From CAYRSS01 sp964426945 (GTDB lineage: Bacteria; Planctomycetota; Phycisphaerae; UBA1845), in contig CAYRSS010000018.1 in the NCBI GenBank assembly GCA_964426945.1, positions 6,947-70,946 on the forward strand: a DNA stretch of 64,000 nt, written 5' to 3'. Below the pieces are notes generated by a model, which was not told where the DNA came from, searched no databases, and was given only the letters and a program-made list of their open reading frames with translations. Of the stretch, positions 9,268 through 17,516 are shown one piece after another (within the stretch, counting starts at the first letter, position 1; each line of letters opens with the position of its first letter). The position numbers and the translations under genes were made by a program.

Positions 9268-12200
9268 ATGCGCAGCCGTCGATGGCGGCCTGTGGCGGCG
9301 CTGATCGCGCTCGCCGCGGCCGCGCCGGCGCTGCGGGCTGACGAGCCCGCCGCCCGCTACGACCTCTCGAAGGACAAGGTCCTCTACTGCGTGGGCTATG
9401 CCCACCTCGATACGCAGTGGCGGTGGGACTTCTGCACCACCATCGACCGCTATCTACGCGACACGCTCGAGCACAACTTCGACCGCTTCGACAAGTACCC
9501 GGGCTATGTCTTCAACTTCACCGGCTCGGTCCGCTACGAGATGATGAAGGAGTACTACCCCGAGCACTACGCCCGCCTGCGCGAGCATATCGCCGCCGGG
9601 CGGTGGCACGTGTCGGGCTCGTCGGTCGACGAGGGCGACGTCAACGTCCCCTCGGCCGAGTCGGTCATCCGCCAGGTGCTCTACGGCAACCAGCTGTTCC
9701 GGCGCGAGTTCGGCAAGGAAAGCCTCGACTTCATGCTGCCGGACTGCTTCGGGTTCCCCGCGTCGATGCCGTCGATCTGGGCCCACTGCGGCCTGAAAGG
9801 GTTTTCGACGCAAAAGCTCACCTGGCGCTCGGCCGTGGGCATCCCCTTCAAGGTCGGCGTGTGGGAGGGGCTCGACGGGCGCGGGGTCATCGCCGCGTTT
9901 GACCCCGGCCCCTACGTCGGCGGGATCAAGGGCCGCGTCGACCTCAACGACACCTGGGCACAGCGCGTCGAGACCAACGGCGAGAAGTACGGCGTCTTCG
10001 CCGACTATCACTACTACGGCGTCGGCGACATGGGCGGCGCCCCGCGCGAGGAGGACATCGCCAACTACCTCGCCAGCATCGACAACCCCGACAGCCGGTT
10101 CAAGGTCGCCCTCACCTCGTCGGACCAGATGTTCCGCGACATCACCCCCGAGCAGGCGGCGCGCCTGCCGCGGTACAAGGGCGACCTGCTGCTGATCGAG
10201 CACTCCGCGGGCACGCTCACCTCGCAGGCCTACATGAAGCGCTGGAACCGCAAGAACGAGCAGCTCGCCGATGCCGCCGAGCGGGCCGCCGCGGCCGCCC
10301 ACTGGCTCGGCGGGGCGACGTATCCGCGTGAGAAGCTCTACCGAAGCTGGGTGCGGGCGCTGGCCAACCAGATGCACGACATCCTGCCGGGCACGAGCAT
10401 CCCGCGGGCGTACCGCTATTCGTGGAACGACGAAATTGTGGCCCTCAACGGCTTCGCGGCGGTGCTCACCGACGCGGTGGGCGCCGTCACCCGAGGGCTC
10501 GATACCGCCGTCGAGGGTGCGCCGCTGGTGGTGTACAACCCGCTGGCCATCGAGCGCGAGGACCTTGTCGACGTCGAGGTGTTCTTCACCACCGGGGCGC
10601 CCGAGCGGTTGGCCATCTACGATCCGGCGGGTGCGCCGGTGCCGTCGCAGGTGCGGCCGCACACGAACCACTCCGTCGTGGTGACCTTCCCCGCGCGGGT
10701 GCCGCCGCTGTCCTGGTCGGTGTACACGCTTCGTCCGGGTCGCGACGAACCGCCGGCCACTTCGGCCCTGCGCGTCACCGAGCGCACGCTGGAGAATGAG
10801 CACTACGTCGTCACCCTCAACGACGACGGCGACGTCGCCGGCATCGTCGACAAGGCGCAGGGCGGCCGCGAACTGCTCGCCGGGCCGGCGCGGCTCGTGT
10901 TCACCTATGAAAAGCCCGAACAGTGGCCCGCCTGGAACATGGACTGGGCCGACCGGCAGAAGCCGCCGATCGACATGGTTCGCGGCCCGGCGAAGGTGAC
11001 CGTCGTCGAGCGCGGCCCGGTGCGGGTCGCGCTGCGCGTCGAGCGCGAGGCCCGCGGGTCGATCTTCGTGCAGGAGATCCGCCTGACCGCGGGCGACGCC
11101 GGCCGGCGCATCGAGTTTCACAACGAGATCGACTGGCAGTCGGCCGAGTGTGCCCTGAAGGCGTCCTTCCCCCTCGCGGCGTCGAACCCGAACGCGACCT
11201 ACAACTGGGAAATGGGCACCATCGCCCGCGGCAACAACGAGCCGACCAAGTTTGAAGTCCCCTCGCACCAGTGGTTCGACCTGACCGACGCCTCGGGCTC
11301 CTTCGGCGTGTCGATCCTGGAGGACTGCAAGTACGGCTCGGACAAGCCGACGGATAACGAGCTGCGTCTGACGCTGCTGTACACGCCGGGCGTGCGCACC
11401 GGGTATCTCGATCAGCACAGCCAGGACTGGGGGCGCCACGACATCACCTACGCGGTGTACGGCCACGCCGGCGACTGGCGCGACGGCCGCACCGAGTGGC
11501 AGGCCCGGCGGCTGAACCAGCCGCTGCGGGCGTTCTTCGCGGCGCCGCACGCCGGCGGGCTGGGCCGGCGGTTCTCGCTGATGAGCGTCAGCACGCCGCA
11601 GGTCGACGTCCGCGCCCTCAAGCTGGCGGAGGAGAGCGAGGATCAACTGATCGTCCGGGCGCAGGAACTGTGGGGGAAGGCGGCGGAGGACGTGGCGATC
11701 TCGTTCGCCTCTCCCGTCGCCGAGGCGTACGAGGTCGACGGGCAGGAGCGCCGCATCGGCCCCGCGACGGTGCGTGAAGGGCGCCTGGTCTTCGCGATGA
11801 CCCCCTACAGCCCAAAGAGTTTCGCAGTCCGCCTCGCCGAGCCGCCGGTGCGCCTGGCCGCGCCGCGCTCGGTGCCGGTCGTGCTGCCCTACAACGTCGA
11901 CGTGATCAGCCACGATGCGAATCGCGCCGACGGCGCCCTCGACGCGGAGGGTCGTACGTTTCCCGCAGAGATGCTCCCGCCGGTGGTCGTCAGCGAAGGG
12001 ATCGAGTTCCGCCTCGGGCCGTCGGCGGATGGACAACTCAACGCCATCGCCTGCAAGGGACAGACGCTGACGCTGCCGCCGGGTGATCACGACCGTCTCT
12101 ACCTGCTGGCGGCGGGCGCCGAGGATGTCCGCGCGACAATCCGCATCGGCGATCAGGCGGTGCAGGGCGGCGTGCAGGGCTGGACCGGATTCATCGGCCA

Positions 12201-13164
12201 GTGGGACGATCGCGAGTGGGAGCGCGAGTGTGAAGAGGTGGACTTCCGGTGTGAAGGCAAGGTGACCGGGCTGCGCACCGGGTTCATCAAGCGCGACAAC
12301 ATCGCCTGGTTCGCCACCCATCGCCACCACCCGTCGAAGGGCAACGAGGCGTACCAGTTTTCGTACCTGTACAAGTACGCCCTGCCCGTCAGCCCCGGCG
12401 CCACTACGATCGTCCTTCCGGATGAGCCGCGCATCGTGATCCTCGCCGCTTCGGTGGCGAAGAATCCCAACGACGAGGTTTCGCCGGCGATGCCGCTGTA
12501 TGACGACTTCAGCGCCCGGCGGCCGGTGAAGTTCCGCTACGAGTACCCGCCGCCGCCCAAGCCGGTGTTTGACGGTCTGTCGCCGCGCGCCGCCGCGACG
12601 GTGGATCGCCAGGCGACCTTCGCCGAGCTCCGGATGGGGCCGCCCTCGAAGGAGGATTACGCGGACGCCGCCGCGGGCCACGGCGCAGTCTTCCGCACCC
12701 TCCAGGACGACCCGAAGCGCCGGCCGCACGGAGGCTCGGGCGTGGTCAACGGAACCCTGCCGCGGCTCAACGACGGCGAGGTGGCTGCGAATCACGACGA
12801 CACCGCCCGATGCGTGTGGTACGACAACGAGGGGCGGTTCCACGTCGACCTCGGCCGCAGCGTCGAGATCGACCGCATCAACACCTACTCGTGGCATCGC
12901 ACCAACCGGGCGCCGCAGTACTTCTCCCTCTGGGGCTCCGCCGCCGAGACGATGCCGCCGGTCGATTTCCGTCACGGCGACAAGACCGACTGGACGCTGC
13001 TCGCCGTGGTCGACTCGCGCGAACTGGGGCAGGGCGGCATCCATGGCTCGAGCGTGACGGGCGGTGAGAACAGCATCGGGGCCATGCGTCACCTGCTATG
13101 GATCGCCGAGGATGTCGGCGAGGGGACGTTTTTCACGGAGATTGACGTGCATGCGCGACCGTAA
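9268..13164 (+). CDS. Exported GH38 alpha-mannosidase with C-terminal lectin-like domains
   Basis: A 1298-aa glycoside hydrolase of family 38. The ATG at 9268 is preceded by GGAG with 8-nt spacing and opens a signal peptide ending near PALRADEP. Catalytic-domain motifs are intact: GYAHLDTQWRWDF (His46, Asp48, zinc ligands) and LPDCFGFPASMP with the expected nucleophile Asp159. The mid-domain hallmark MHDILPGTSIPRAY is present, as is the long C-terminal beta-sandwich region. The last 250 residues hold a discoidin/NPCBM-like segment (VDLGRSVEIDRINTYSWHR), so the enzyme is about 300 residues longer than simple GH38 enzymes. It should trim alpha-mannosides in the periplasm or outside the cell. 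The stop overlaps the next start by 14 nt. Confidence 0.9.
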   Translation: MRSRRWRPVAALIALAAAAPALRADEPAARYDLSKDKVLYCVGYAHLDTQWRWDFCTTIDRYLRDTLEHNFDRFDKYPGYVFNFTGSVRYEMMKEYYPEHYARLREHIAAGRWHVSGSSVDEGDVNVPSAESVIRQVLYGNQLFRREFGKESLDFMLPDCFGFPASMPSIWAHCGLKGFSTQKLTWRSAVGIPFKVGVWEGLDGRGVIAAFDPGPYVGGIKGRVDLNDTWAQRVETNGEKYGVFADYHYYGVGDMGGAPREEDIANYLASIDNPDSRFKVALTSSDQMFRDITPEQAARLPRYKGDLLLIEHSAGTLTSQAYMKRWNRKNEQLADAAERAAAAAHWLGGATYPREKLYRSWVRALANQMHDILPGTSIPRAYRYSWNDEIVALNGFAAVLTDAVGAVTRGLDTAVEGAPLVVYNPLAIEREDLVDVEVFFTTGAPERLAIYDPAGAPVPSQVRPHTNHSVVVTFPARVPPLSWSVYTLRPGRDEPPATSALRVTERTLENEHYVVTLNDDGDVAGIVDKAQGGRELLAGPARLVFTYEKPEQWPAWNMDWADRQKPPIDMVRGPAKVTVVERGPVRVALRVEREARGSIFVQEIRLTAGDAGRRIEFHNEIDWQSAECALKASFPLAASNPNATYNWEMGTIARGNNEPTKFEVPSHQWFDLTDASGSFGVSILEDCKYGSDKPTDNELRLTLLYTPGVRTGYLDQHSQDWGRHDITYAVYGHAGDWRDGRTEWQARRLNQPLRAFFAAPHAGGLGRRFSLMSVSTPQVDVRALKLAEESEDQLIVRAQELWGKAAEDVAISFASPVAEAYEVDGQERRIGPATVREGRLVFAMTPYSPKSFAVRLAEPPVRLAAPRSVPVVLPYNVDVISHDANRADGALDAEGRTFPAEMLPPVVVSEGIEFRLGPSADGQLNAIACKGQTLTLPPGDHDRLYLLAAGAEDVRATIRIGDQAVQGGVQGWTGFIGQWDDREWERECEEVDFRCEGKVTGLRTGFIKRDNIAWFATHRHHPSKGNEAYQFSYLYKYALPVSPGATTIVLPDEPRIVILAASVAKNPNDEVSPAMPLYDDFSARRPVKFRYEYPPPPKPVFDGLSPRAAATVDRQATFAELRMGPPSKEDYADAAAGHGAVFRTLQDDPKRRPHGGSGVVNGTLPRLNDGEVAANHDDTARCVWYDNEGRFHVDLGRSVEIDRINTYSWHRTNRAPQYFSLWGSAAETMPPVDFRHGDKTDWTLLAVVDSRELGQGGIHGSSVTGGENSIGAMRHLLWIAEDVGEGTFFTEIDVHARP

Positions 13165-14251
13165 CGGACGGCACACGCCGTGGGCGCTGCTTGCCGTCGT
13201 GCTCACGTCGGCCGCGCCCCCCGCCCATGGACACAATGTCTCGGTCAGCCGCGGGACGTTCGTCGTGCAGGAACGCGGAGCGCGGGCTGAGCTGATCGTG
13301 CCGATGGATGACCTGCTCCACGTCTGCCGCCCCACCGCGGACGCCGAGGAGCGTTACGCGATGGCCGCGCTGGAGGACTGCGTCGCGCGGCACGGATCGC
13401 GCGTGCTGGCCAACTTCATCGTCCGCGACGAAGCGGGTGAGCGCGTCGCCGGCCGGGTGGTCTCCACAACGCACGACTTGCCCCCGGGTGATACTCATCC
13501 CGTCGACGTTGCCCGTCGTGCCCGCGTCACGTTCACGCTCGACTTCGACCTGCCGGCCCTGCCGCGGCTGCTCACGCTCCAGCAGACTTTCTTCCACGAC
13601 GGTCCCTCACACGCGGCGCAGCTCGCCCTTGAGGTACGCGTCGGCGAGGCGCCGCAGGGGCTGCTCGTCCCCCTGACCAACTACGGCAACGTCGCCACAA
13701 TCGCGTTTGCCGAGGGAGATTCGCTGCCGTCTCTCGCGGCCGCGCGGCCGACTGCCCCCGACCGGTTCAAGGCCCTGCTGAGCGATTTGCACATTCTCGA
13801 CGAGGGGGTGGTGCTCGAAGTGGCGATGCCGCTCGCCCTGCTGGAGACCTGGGCGGCCGTGCCGCGGACCGACCGCGATTTCGTCTCGCCCGAGGAGCAG
13901 ACCGCCGCCGCCATGGTCCTCGAAACGCTGCTGACGAAGGGATACGAACTGCAGGTGGACGGCCGGCCGCTGACGCTGGATATCGAGTCAGCGCGCGTCC
14001 TCGGCCCGGTCGAGTCGCTGGAGGCTTCGCCGCCGGCGGCACGACGATGGTCCGCGCACACCGCGCGCGTCGCGGTCCGCCTGCGCAGCAAACTGACCAC
14101 GCCGCCGCGACACGTTGTGCTTCGCTGGGGCCTGCTCAACAACGCGGTGCTGGAGGCCGAGGTCGCGCTCCACGCCGGGGGCACGCGCCGAGTCCATCAC
14201 CTCACCGCCTACGCGCCGGAGCTGCGCTGGCTTCGCCCCGCTGGTGACTGA
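13151..14251 (+). CDS. Exported protein of unknown function coupled to the mannosidase
   Basis: A 366-aa protein not assigned to a family. The ATG at 13151, inside the end of the mannosidase gene, gives a signal peptide (MRDRNGRHTPWALLAVVLTS, cleavage near PAHGHN). The mature protein is a run of beta-rich segments without Cys-rich or catalytic motifs; LLVPLTNYGNVATIAF and VVLRWGLLNNAVLEAEV are typical of secreted beta-sandwich proteins. Translational coupling to the GH38 gene suggests that it acts with that enzyme, for example in binding or surface display, but nothing in the sequence proves this. Confidence 0.6.
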   Translation: MRDRNGRHTPWALLAVVLTSAAPPAHGHNVSVSRGTFVVQERGARAELIVPMDDLLHVCRPTADAEERYAMAALEDCVARHGSRVLANFIVRDEAGERVAGRVVSTTHDLPPGDTHPVDVARRARVTFTLDFDLPALPRLLTLQQTFFHDGPSHAAQLALEVRVGEAPQGLLVPLTNYGNVATIAFAEGDSLPSLAAARPTAPDRFKALLSDLHILDEGVVLEVAMPLALLETWAAVPRTDRDFVSPEEQTAAAMVLETLLTKGYELQVDGRPLTLDIESARVLGPVESLEASPPAARRWSAHTARVAVRLRSKLTTPPRHVVLRWGLLNNAVLEAEVALHAGGTRRVHHLTAYAPELRWLRPAGD

Positions 14252-14376
14252 CCGGCGAGGAAGCCCATGCGGGTTTTCCCCTACACCCCCGCTCAAGCCC
14301 GCCCCGACAATCAGCCGAAGCATTCTTGACGCCGCCGCGGGCCCGCGCCCCGGTCGCGCCCTCACGAGAGCTTGCG

Positions 14377-15441
14377 ATGCCCGATCCCATCCGCGTGCTG
14401 ATTGTCGACGACTCGATCTTCATGCGATCCATGCTGCGCGACGCTCTCTCCAAGGCGCCCGGCGTGGAGATCATCGGCACAGCCCAGAACGGCACCGAGG
14501 GCCTCCAGAAGATCCTCTGCACCAAGCCCGACGTCGTGACCCTCGACATCGAGATGCCCGGCATGACTGGGCTCGAAGTGCTTGAGCGGGTCATGAAAGA
14601 ATGCCCCACGGCCTGCGTGGTGGTCTCCACCAAGACGCAGAAGGGCGCGGCCATTACGCTCGAAGCCCTTCGCCTGGGCGCGGTCGACTATGTCGCCAAG
14701 CCCCTGATGGAGCAGGGCAGCACCCTGGAGGGCTTCCGGCAGAAGGTCGTCGATGCCGTCAACGTCGCGGCGGCCAGCAATCGTCGGACCCTGAGCCCCG
14801 CGGCACGCGCGGCCCGGCCGACGAGCCGCTCGGCAGACTTTGCCGATCTGCCGATGGACGCCATCGTGGCGATCGGCATCAGCGCCGGCGGACCGCAGAC
14901 GCTGCACCAGATGATGCCCGCCTTCCCGGCTGAGTTTCCGCCGATCGTGATCACCCAGCACATGCCCGCGGCGTTCACGCCCGCGTTCGCCGAACGGCTC
15001 AACGCCGAGTGCCGCCTGGAGGTCCGCGAGGCCGCCACCAACGACGAGCTCAGGCCTGGCACGGTGCTCATCGCCCCCGGCGATCAGCACCTGCGCGTCC
15101 TGCCGCGGGGTGCGAAGTTCTGCGTGGTCCTCTCGAACGGTCCGAAGATCAGCGGATTCCGGCCGTCGGTGGACGCGATGTTCGACTCGCTGGCCACGGT
15201 CGCGCCGACGCGGACGGTCGCCGTGGTGATGACGGGCATGGGTTTCGACGGTGCGGCGGGAATCCGCATGCTCAAGCAGCACGGCGCCGCGACCATCGCC
15301 CAGGACGCCGAGACCAGCATCGTCTACGGCATGCCCAAGGCTGCGGCGGAGACCGGGTGCATCGACCGCGTGGCGCCGCTCCATCAGATCCCTGCGGCGA
15401 TCGTCGAGGCCCTGCGGTCGCGAACAGCTACGGCACGGTGA
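14377..15441 (+). CDS. cheB: CheB, chemotaxis protein-glutamate methylesterase
   Basis: A 354-aa two-domain CheB. The ATG at 14377 places the receiver domain at the N-terminus (VLIVDDSIFMRSML; phospho-acceptor Asp57 in TLDIEMPG; Lys in VDYVAKP). An alanine/arginine-rich linker (about 130-165) precedes the methylesterase domain with its Ser in GISAGGPQT, His in ITQHMPAAFT and Asp in VMTGMGFDGAAG. It removes methyl groups from, and deamidates, receptor glutamates and glutamines and is activated by CheA. It is the only che gene of the western block on the plus strand; its last 14 nt overlap the 3' end of the opposing cheY. Confidence 0.95.
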   Translation: MPDPIRVLIVDDSIFMRSMLRDALSKAPGVEIIGTAQNGTEGLQKILCTKPDVVTLDIEMPGMTGLEVLERVMKECPTACVVVSTKTQKGAAITLEALRLGAVDYVAKPLMEQGSTLEGFRQKVVDAVNVAAASNRRTLSPAARAARPTSRSADFADLPMDAIVAIGISAGGPQTLHQMMPAFPAEFPPIVITQHMPAAFTPAFAERLNAECRLEVREAATNDELRPGTVLIAPGDQHLRVLPRGAKFCVVLSNGPKISGFRPSVDAMFDSLATVAPTRTVAVVMTGMGFDGAAGIRMLKQHGAATIAQDAETSIVYGMPKAAAETGCIDRVAPLHQIPAAIVEALRSRTATAR

Positions 15442-15787
15442 CGCGCCCGATCGTCTCGATCACACGATCCTTCTCAAACGGCTTGACCAGGTAGTCGATG
15501 GCGCCCAGGCGCAGCGCCTCCATAAACGGCTGGCGCTGCTCCACCGCGGAGATGACCACGACCTTCGCCTGCGGGTGTTTTGCACGGATGTCCTTCAGCG
15601 CATCCAGCCCGCCCTTCTTCGGCATGATCAGGTCGAGCGTGACGAGGTCGGGCTTGAGCTGATCGTACAGCGCGCAGGCCTCCTCACCGTCGCTGGCCTC
15701 GCCCACGACATCGTGGCCCATGCCCTTGAGAATCGTCTTGATCATGAACCGCATGAACGCGGCGTCGTCGACTACGAGCACTCTCAT
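15428..15787 (-). CDS. cheY: CheY-type response regulator, last gene of the che operon
   Basis: A 119-aa stand-alone receiver domain (start ATG 15785-15787). Conserved positions are present: acidic pair Asp7-Asp8 in VLVVDDAAFMR, phospho-acceptor Asp52 (LDLIMPKKGG), Thr/Ser switch in VVVISAVEQRQ, Lys in DYLVKPF. The ISA and DLIMPKKGG features match the CheY of Bacillus/Thermotoga type rather than enteric CheY. It ends the minus-strand operon after cheD (34 nt gap). The output target is unknown, since no flagellar switch genes are visible. Confidence 0.92.
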   Translation of the reverse strand: MRVLVVDDAAFMRFMIKTILKGMGHDVVGEASDGEEACALYDQLKPDLVTLDLIMPKKGGLDALKDIRAKHPQAKVVVISAVEQRQPFMEALRLGAIDYLVKPFEKDRVIETIGRVTVP

Positions 15788-15821
15788 GTCAGCTCTCGAC
15801 TCCTCCCTGCACGGGCCGGCG

Positions 15822-16289
15822 CTAGATGGTCCGCGGCGCCTGCCCGATGATCTGTACTTCCACGTCGCCGCCTGAGGGATCCAGCGTGATCTTGCGGCCC
15901 TTGTCTCCGCCACAGTCTTCGGCCACCAGCGGGATGGCATGCTCGCCAAGCCGCTCGCGGACGGCTCGCGCGTTGCGCTCGCCCAGACCGTTGGGGGACG
16001 GTTTGCCGAACATGCTGGCGCCGCCGGCGATCTTCGCCTGTACGCGCCCGCGGACGCCGCCGGCCGCCAGGACCTGCGCCAGCAGGTCGTCCACGGCCGT
16101 GTCAGCGAACTTGCCGCGCTCGCCGGTACCCTCCTGCGAACTGGGCAGGATGACGTGGGCGAGGCCGCCGACCTTCGCCGCGCGGTCGTAGATCGCGATG
16201 CCGATGCACGAGCCGAGAACGGTGCGCACCCGCTCCGGCGCGGCGGCCACACGAATCCCGGCGATTCCGATCATGTGAATAGTTCCCAC
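15822..16289 (-). CDS. cheD: CheD, receptor glutamine deamidase
   Basis: A 155-aa CheD. It starts at GTG (16287-16289) with AGGGAG about 5 nt upstream; an ATG five codons further is an alternative. The Cys-His-Thr catalytic layout is visible: TVLGSCIGI (nucleophilic Cys) and GLAHVILPSS (His), followed by the family signature AKIAGGASMF and IGERNA-like GLGERNARAV. It converts specific MCP glutamines to glutamates and, in Bacillus-type systems, binds CheC to stimulate its phosphatase. Here it directly follows the tandem-CheC gene with a 9-nt gap, which fits that partnership. Confidence 0.93.
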   Translation of the reverse strand: MGTIHMIGIAGIRVAAAPERVRTVLGSCIGIAIYDRAAKVGGLAHVILPSSQEGTGERGKFADTAVDDLLAQVLAAGGVRGRVQAKIAGGASMFGKPSPNGLGERNARAVRERLGEHAIPLVAEDCGGDKGRKITLDPSGGDVEVQIIGQAPRTI

Positions 16290-16298
16290 TTCGCTCCC

Positions 16299-17516
16299 TC
16301 AGCAGCAGACTGCCTCGATCAGGCGGTATGACGACGGCGTCGGCAGCACGAACAGCTCGCAGTCCACGCGCGAGCCCTCGATGTGAAACGAGGTCTTCGA
16401 AACCAGCACGTCGTCACTGACCATGGCCTGCGCACTCAGCGCGGCATCGAACACGGCCTCGGGCATGTCGATGCACAGCTCCGGCGAAGAAGGCTCCGTC
16501 TCGATGTTGAGCCACTTTGCCACGCAGTTCGAAAATGATGTGGCCACGATGTTGGCGGTCTCCTGCAGGCACGAGCGGGCCATCTCGCCCAACACTTCGC
16601 CTTCCTCCTCCCCGCAGCCGGGCATGAGCCGCTCGACGAACTCTCGCGCCGTCTGCATGCCCATGACCAGCATCAGGTGGCCGTGAAGCTGGTTGAGCAA
16701 CTCCATGTGGAGCACGACTACCCGCTCCTCGTGCGGCAGGACAGAGCCCGCCTCGCGCAGGGCAACGCGGGAAAACCCCTCGGTGCTGATGCGCACGCCC
16801 TTCTTGAGCCACTTCGACATCGCGCGCGACGCGCTGAACGCCGAGTTCACCACGATGGCGTGCAGCGCGCTCTGGCGGACCTGGTCCGAGTCGCACGACT
16901 TGCGCACGCGCTGAATCGAGTCCGTGTCGAGCAGCAGCAGCATGCACCACTCCAGGCGATGCGAATCGAGCTCGAACACCGTCTGGGTCAGCCACGCCGA
17001 GTCTGAGAACGCCGCCTGTTCCGCCAGCAGCGGCTGCATCACGGCACAGGCCAGGTCGTAGGCAAACTGCGGCGCGCCAGGAACAACCTGCAGGTTCAGC
17101 CACTGGGCGAGGCAGTTGGCGAATGACGTGCCGACGATGTTGCCGGTCTCCTGCAGAGCGGACTGCTCGAATTCGCCCAGCTCAGTCGTTGTTCCCGCCT
17201 CGGCGCCGATCAGGATGTCCGTCAGCCGCATCGCCGTCGCCTCGGGCAGCAGCAGCAGCACATGGCCGCTGACCGTGCCCTCGATGCGCATTTCGACCGC
17301 CGCGGTCGGCGCGTCGGGATCGGTCAGAATCGAGGACAGGTCTCCCAGCGGCACTTGAACGAAGCCCTCGGTGTGCAGGTGCACGCCGCGATGAAGCCAC
17401 TTCGACAGGGCGCGCGAGGCGCTGTAGGCGCTGTTGACCGCGACGGCGCGGAGCGCTTCGTCCAGCCCGACGCTGCCATCCGGACCCGCCACATGCCCGT
17501 TCATGCCCGAGGTCAT
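16299..17516 (-). CDS. cheC: Tandem CheC-like CheY phosphatase (two CheC domains fused)
   Basis: A 405-aa protein made of two CheC-like halves (about 20-205 and 215-400). Each half repeats the same order: VNSA(Y/F)SASRA(L/M)SKWL, then HTEGF or STEGF, then the phosphatase signature S-x3-E-x2-N in SALQETGNIVGTSF and SCLQETANIVATSF, then a (A/V)KWLN(L/I) or AQWLNL segment. Canonical CheC has two active-site helices; here the N-terminal one in each half lacks the Glu (AVAVN, AIVVN), so the fusion retains two sites in total. It starts at ATG 17514-17516, overlapping the cheA stop as ATGA. Its likely role is CheY-P dephosphorylation and CheD binding; a FliY/FliM-like switch role is less likely without a FliN domain. 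Confidence 0.88.
   Translation of the reverse strand: MTSGMNGHVAGPDGSVGLDEALRAVAVNSAYSASRALSKWLHRGVHLHTEGFVQVPLGDLSSILTDPDAPTAAVEMRIEGTVSGHVLLLLPEATAMRLTDILIGAEAGTTTELGEFEQSALQETGNIVGTSFANCLAQWLNLQVVPGAPQFAYDLACAVMQPLLAEQAAFSDSAWLTQTVFELDSHRLEWCMLLLLDTDSIQRVRKSCDSDQVRQSALHAIVVNSAFSASRAMSKWLKKGVRISTEGFSRVALREAGSVLPHEERVVVLHMELLNQLHGHLMLVMGMQTAREFVERLMPGCGEEEGEVLGEMARSCLQETANIVATSFSNCVAKWLNIETEPSSPELCIDMPEAVFDAALSAQAMVSDDVLVSKTSFHIEGSRVDCELFVLPTPSSYRLIEAVCC

Noticed and set aside
9454..13092. A 1212-codon open frame antisense to the GH38 gene
   Set aside because: It has no family motif, is rich in Arg/Gly/Val/His as expected from the complementary reading of GC-rich codons, and covers a well-supported gene.
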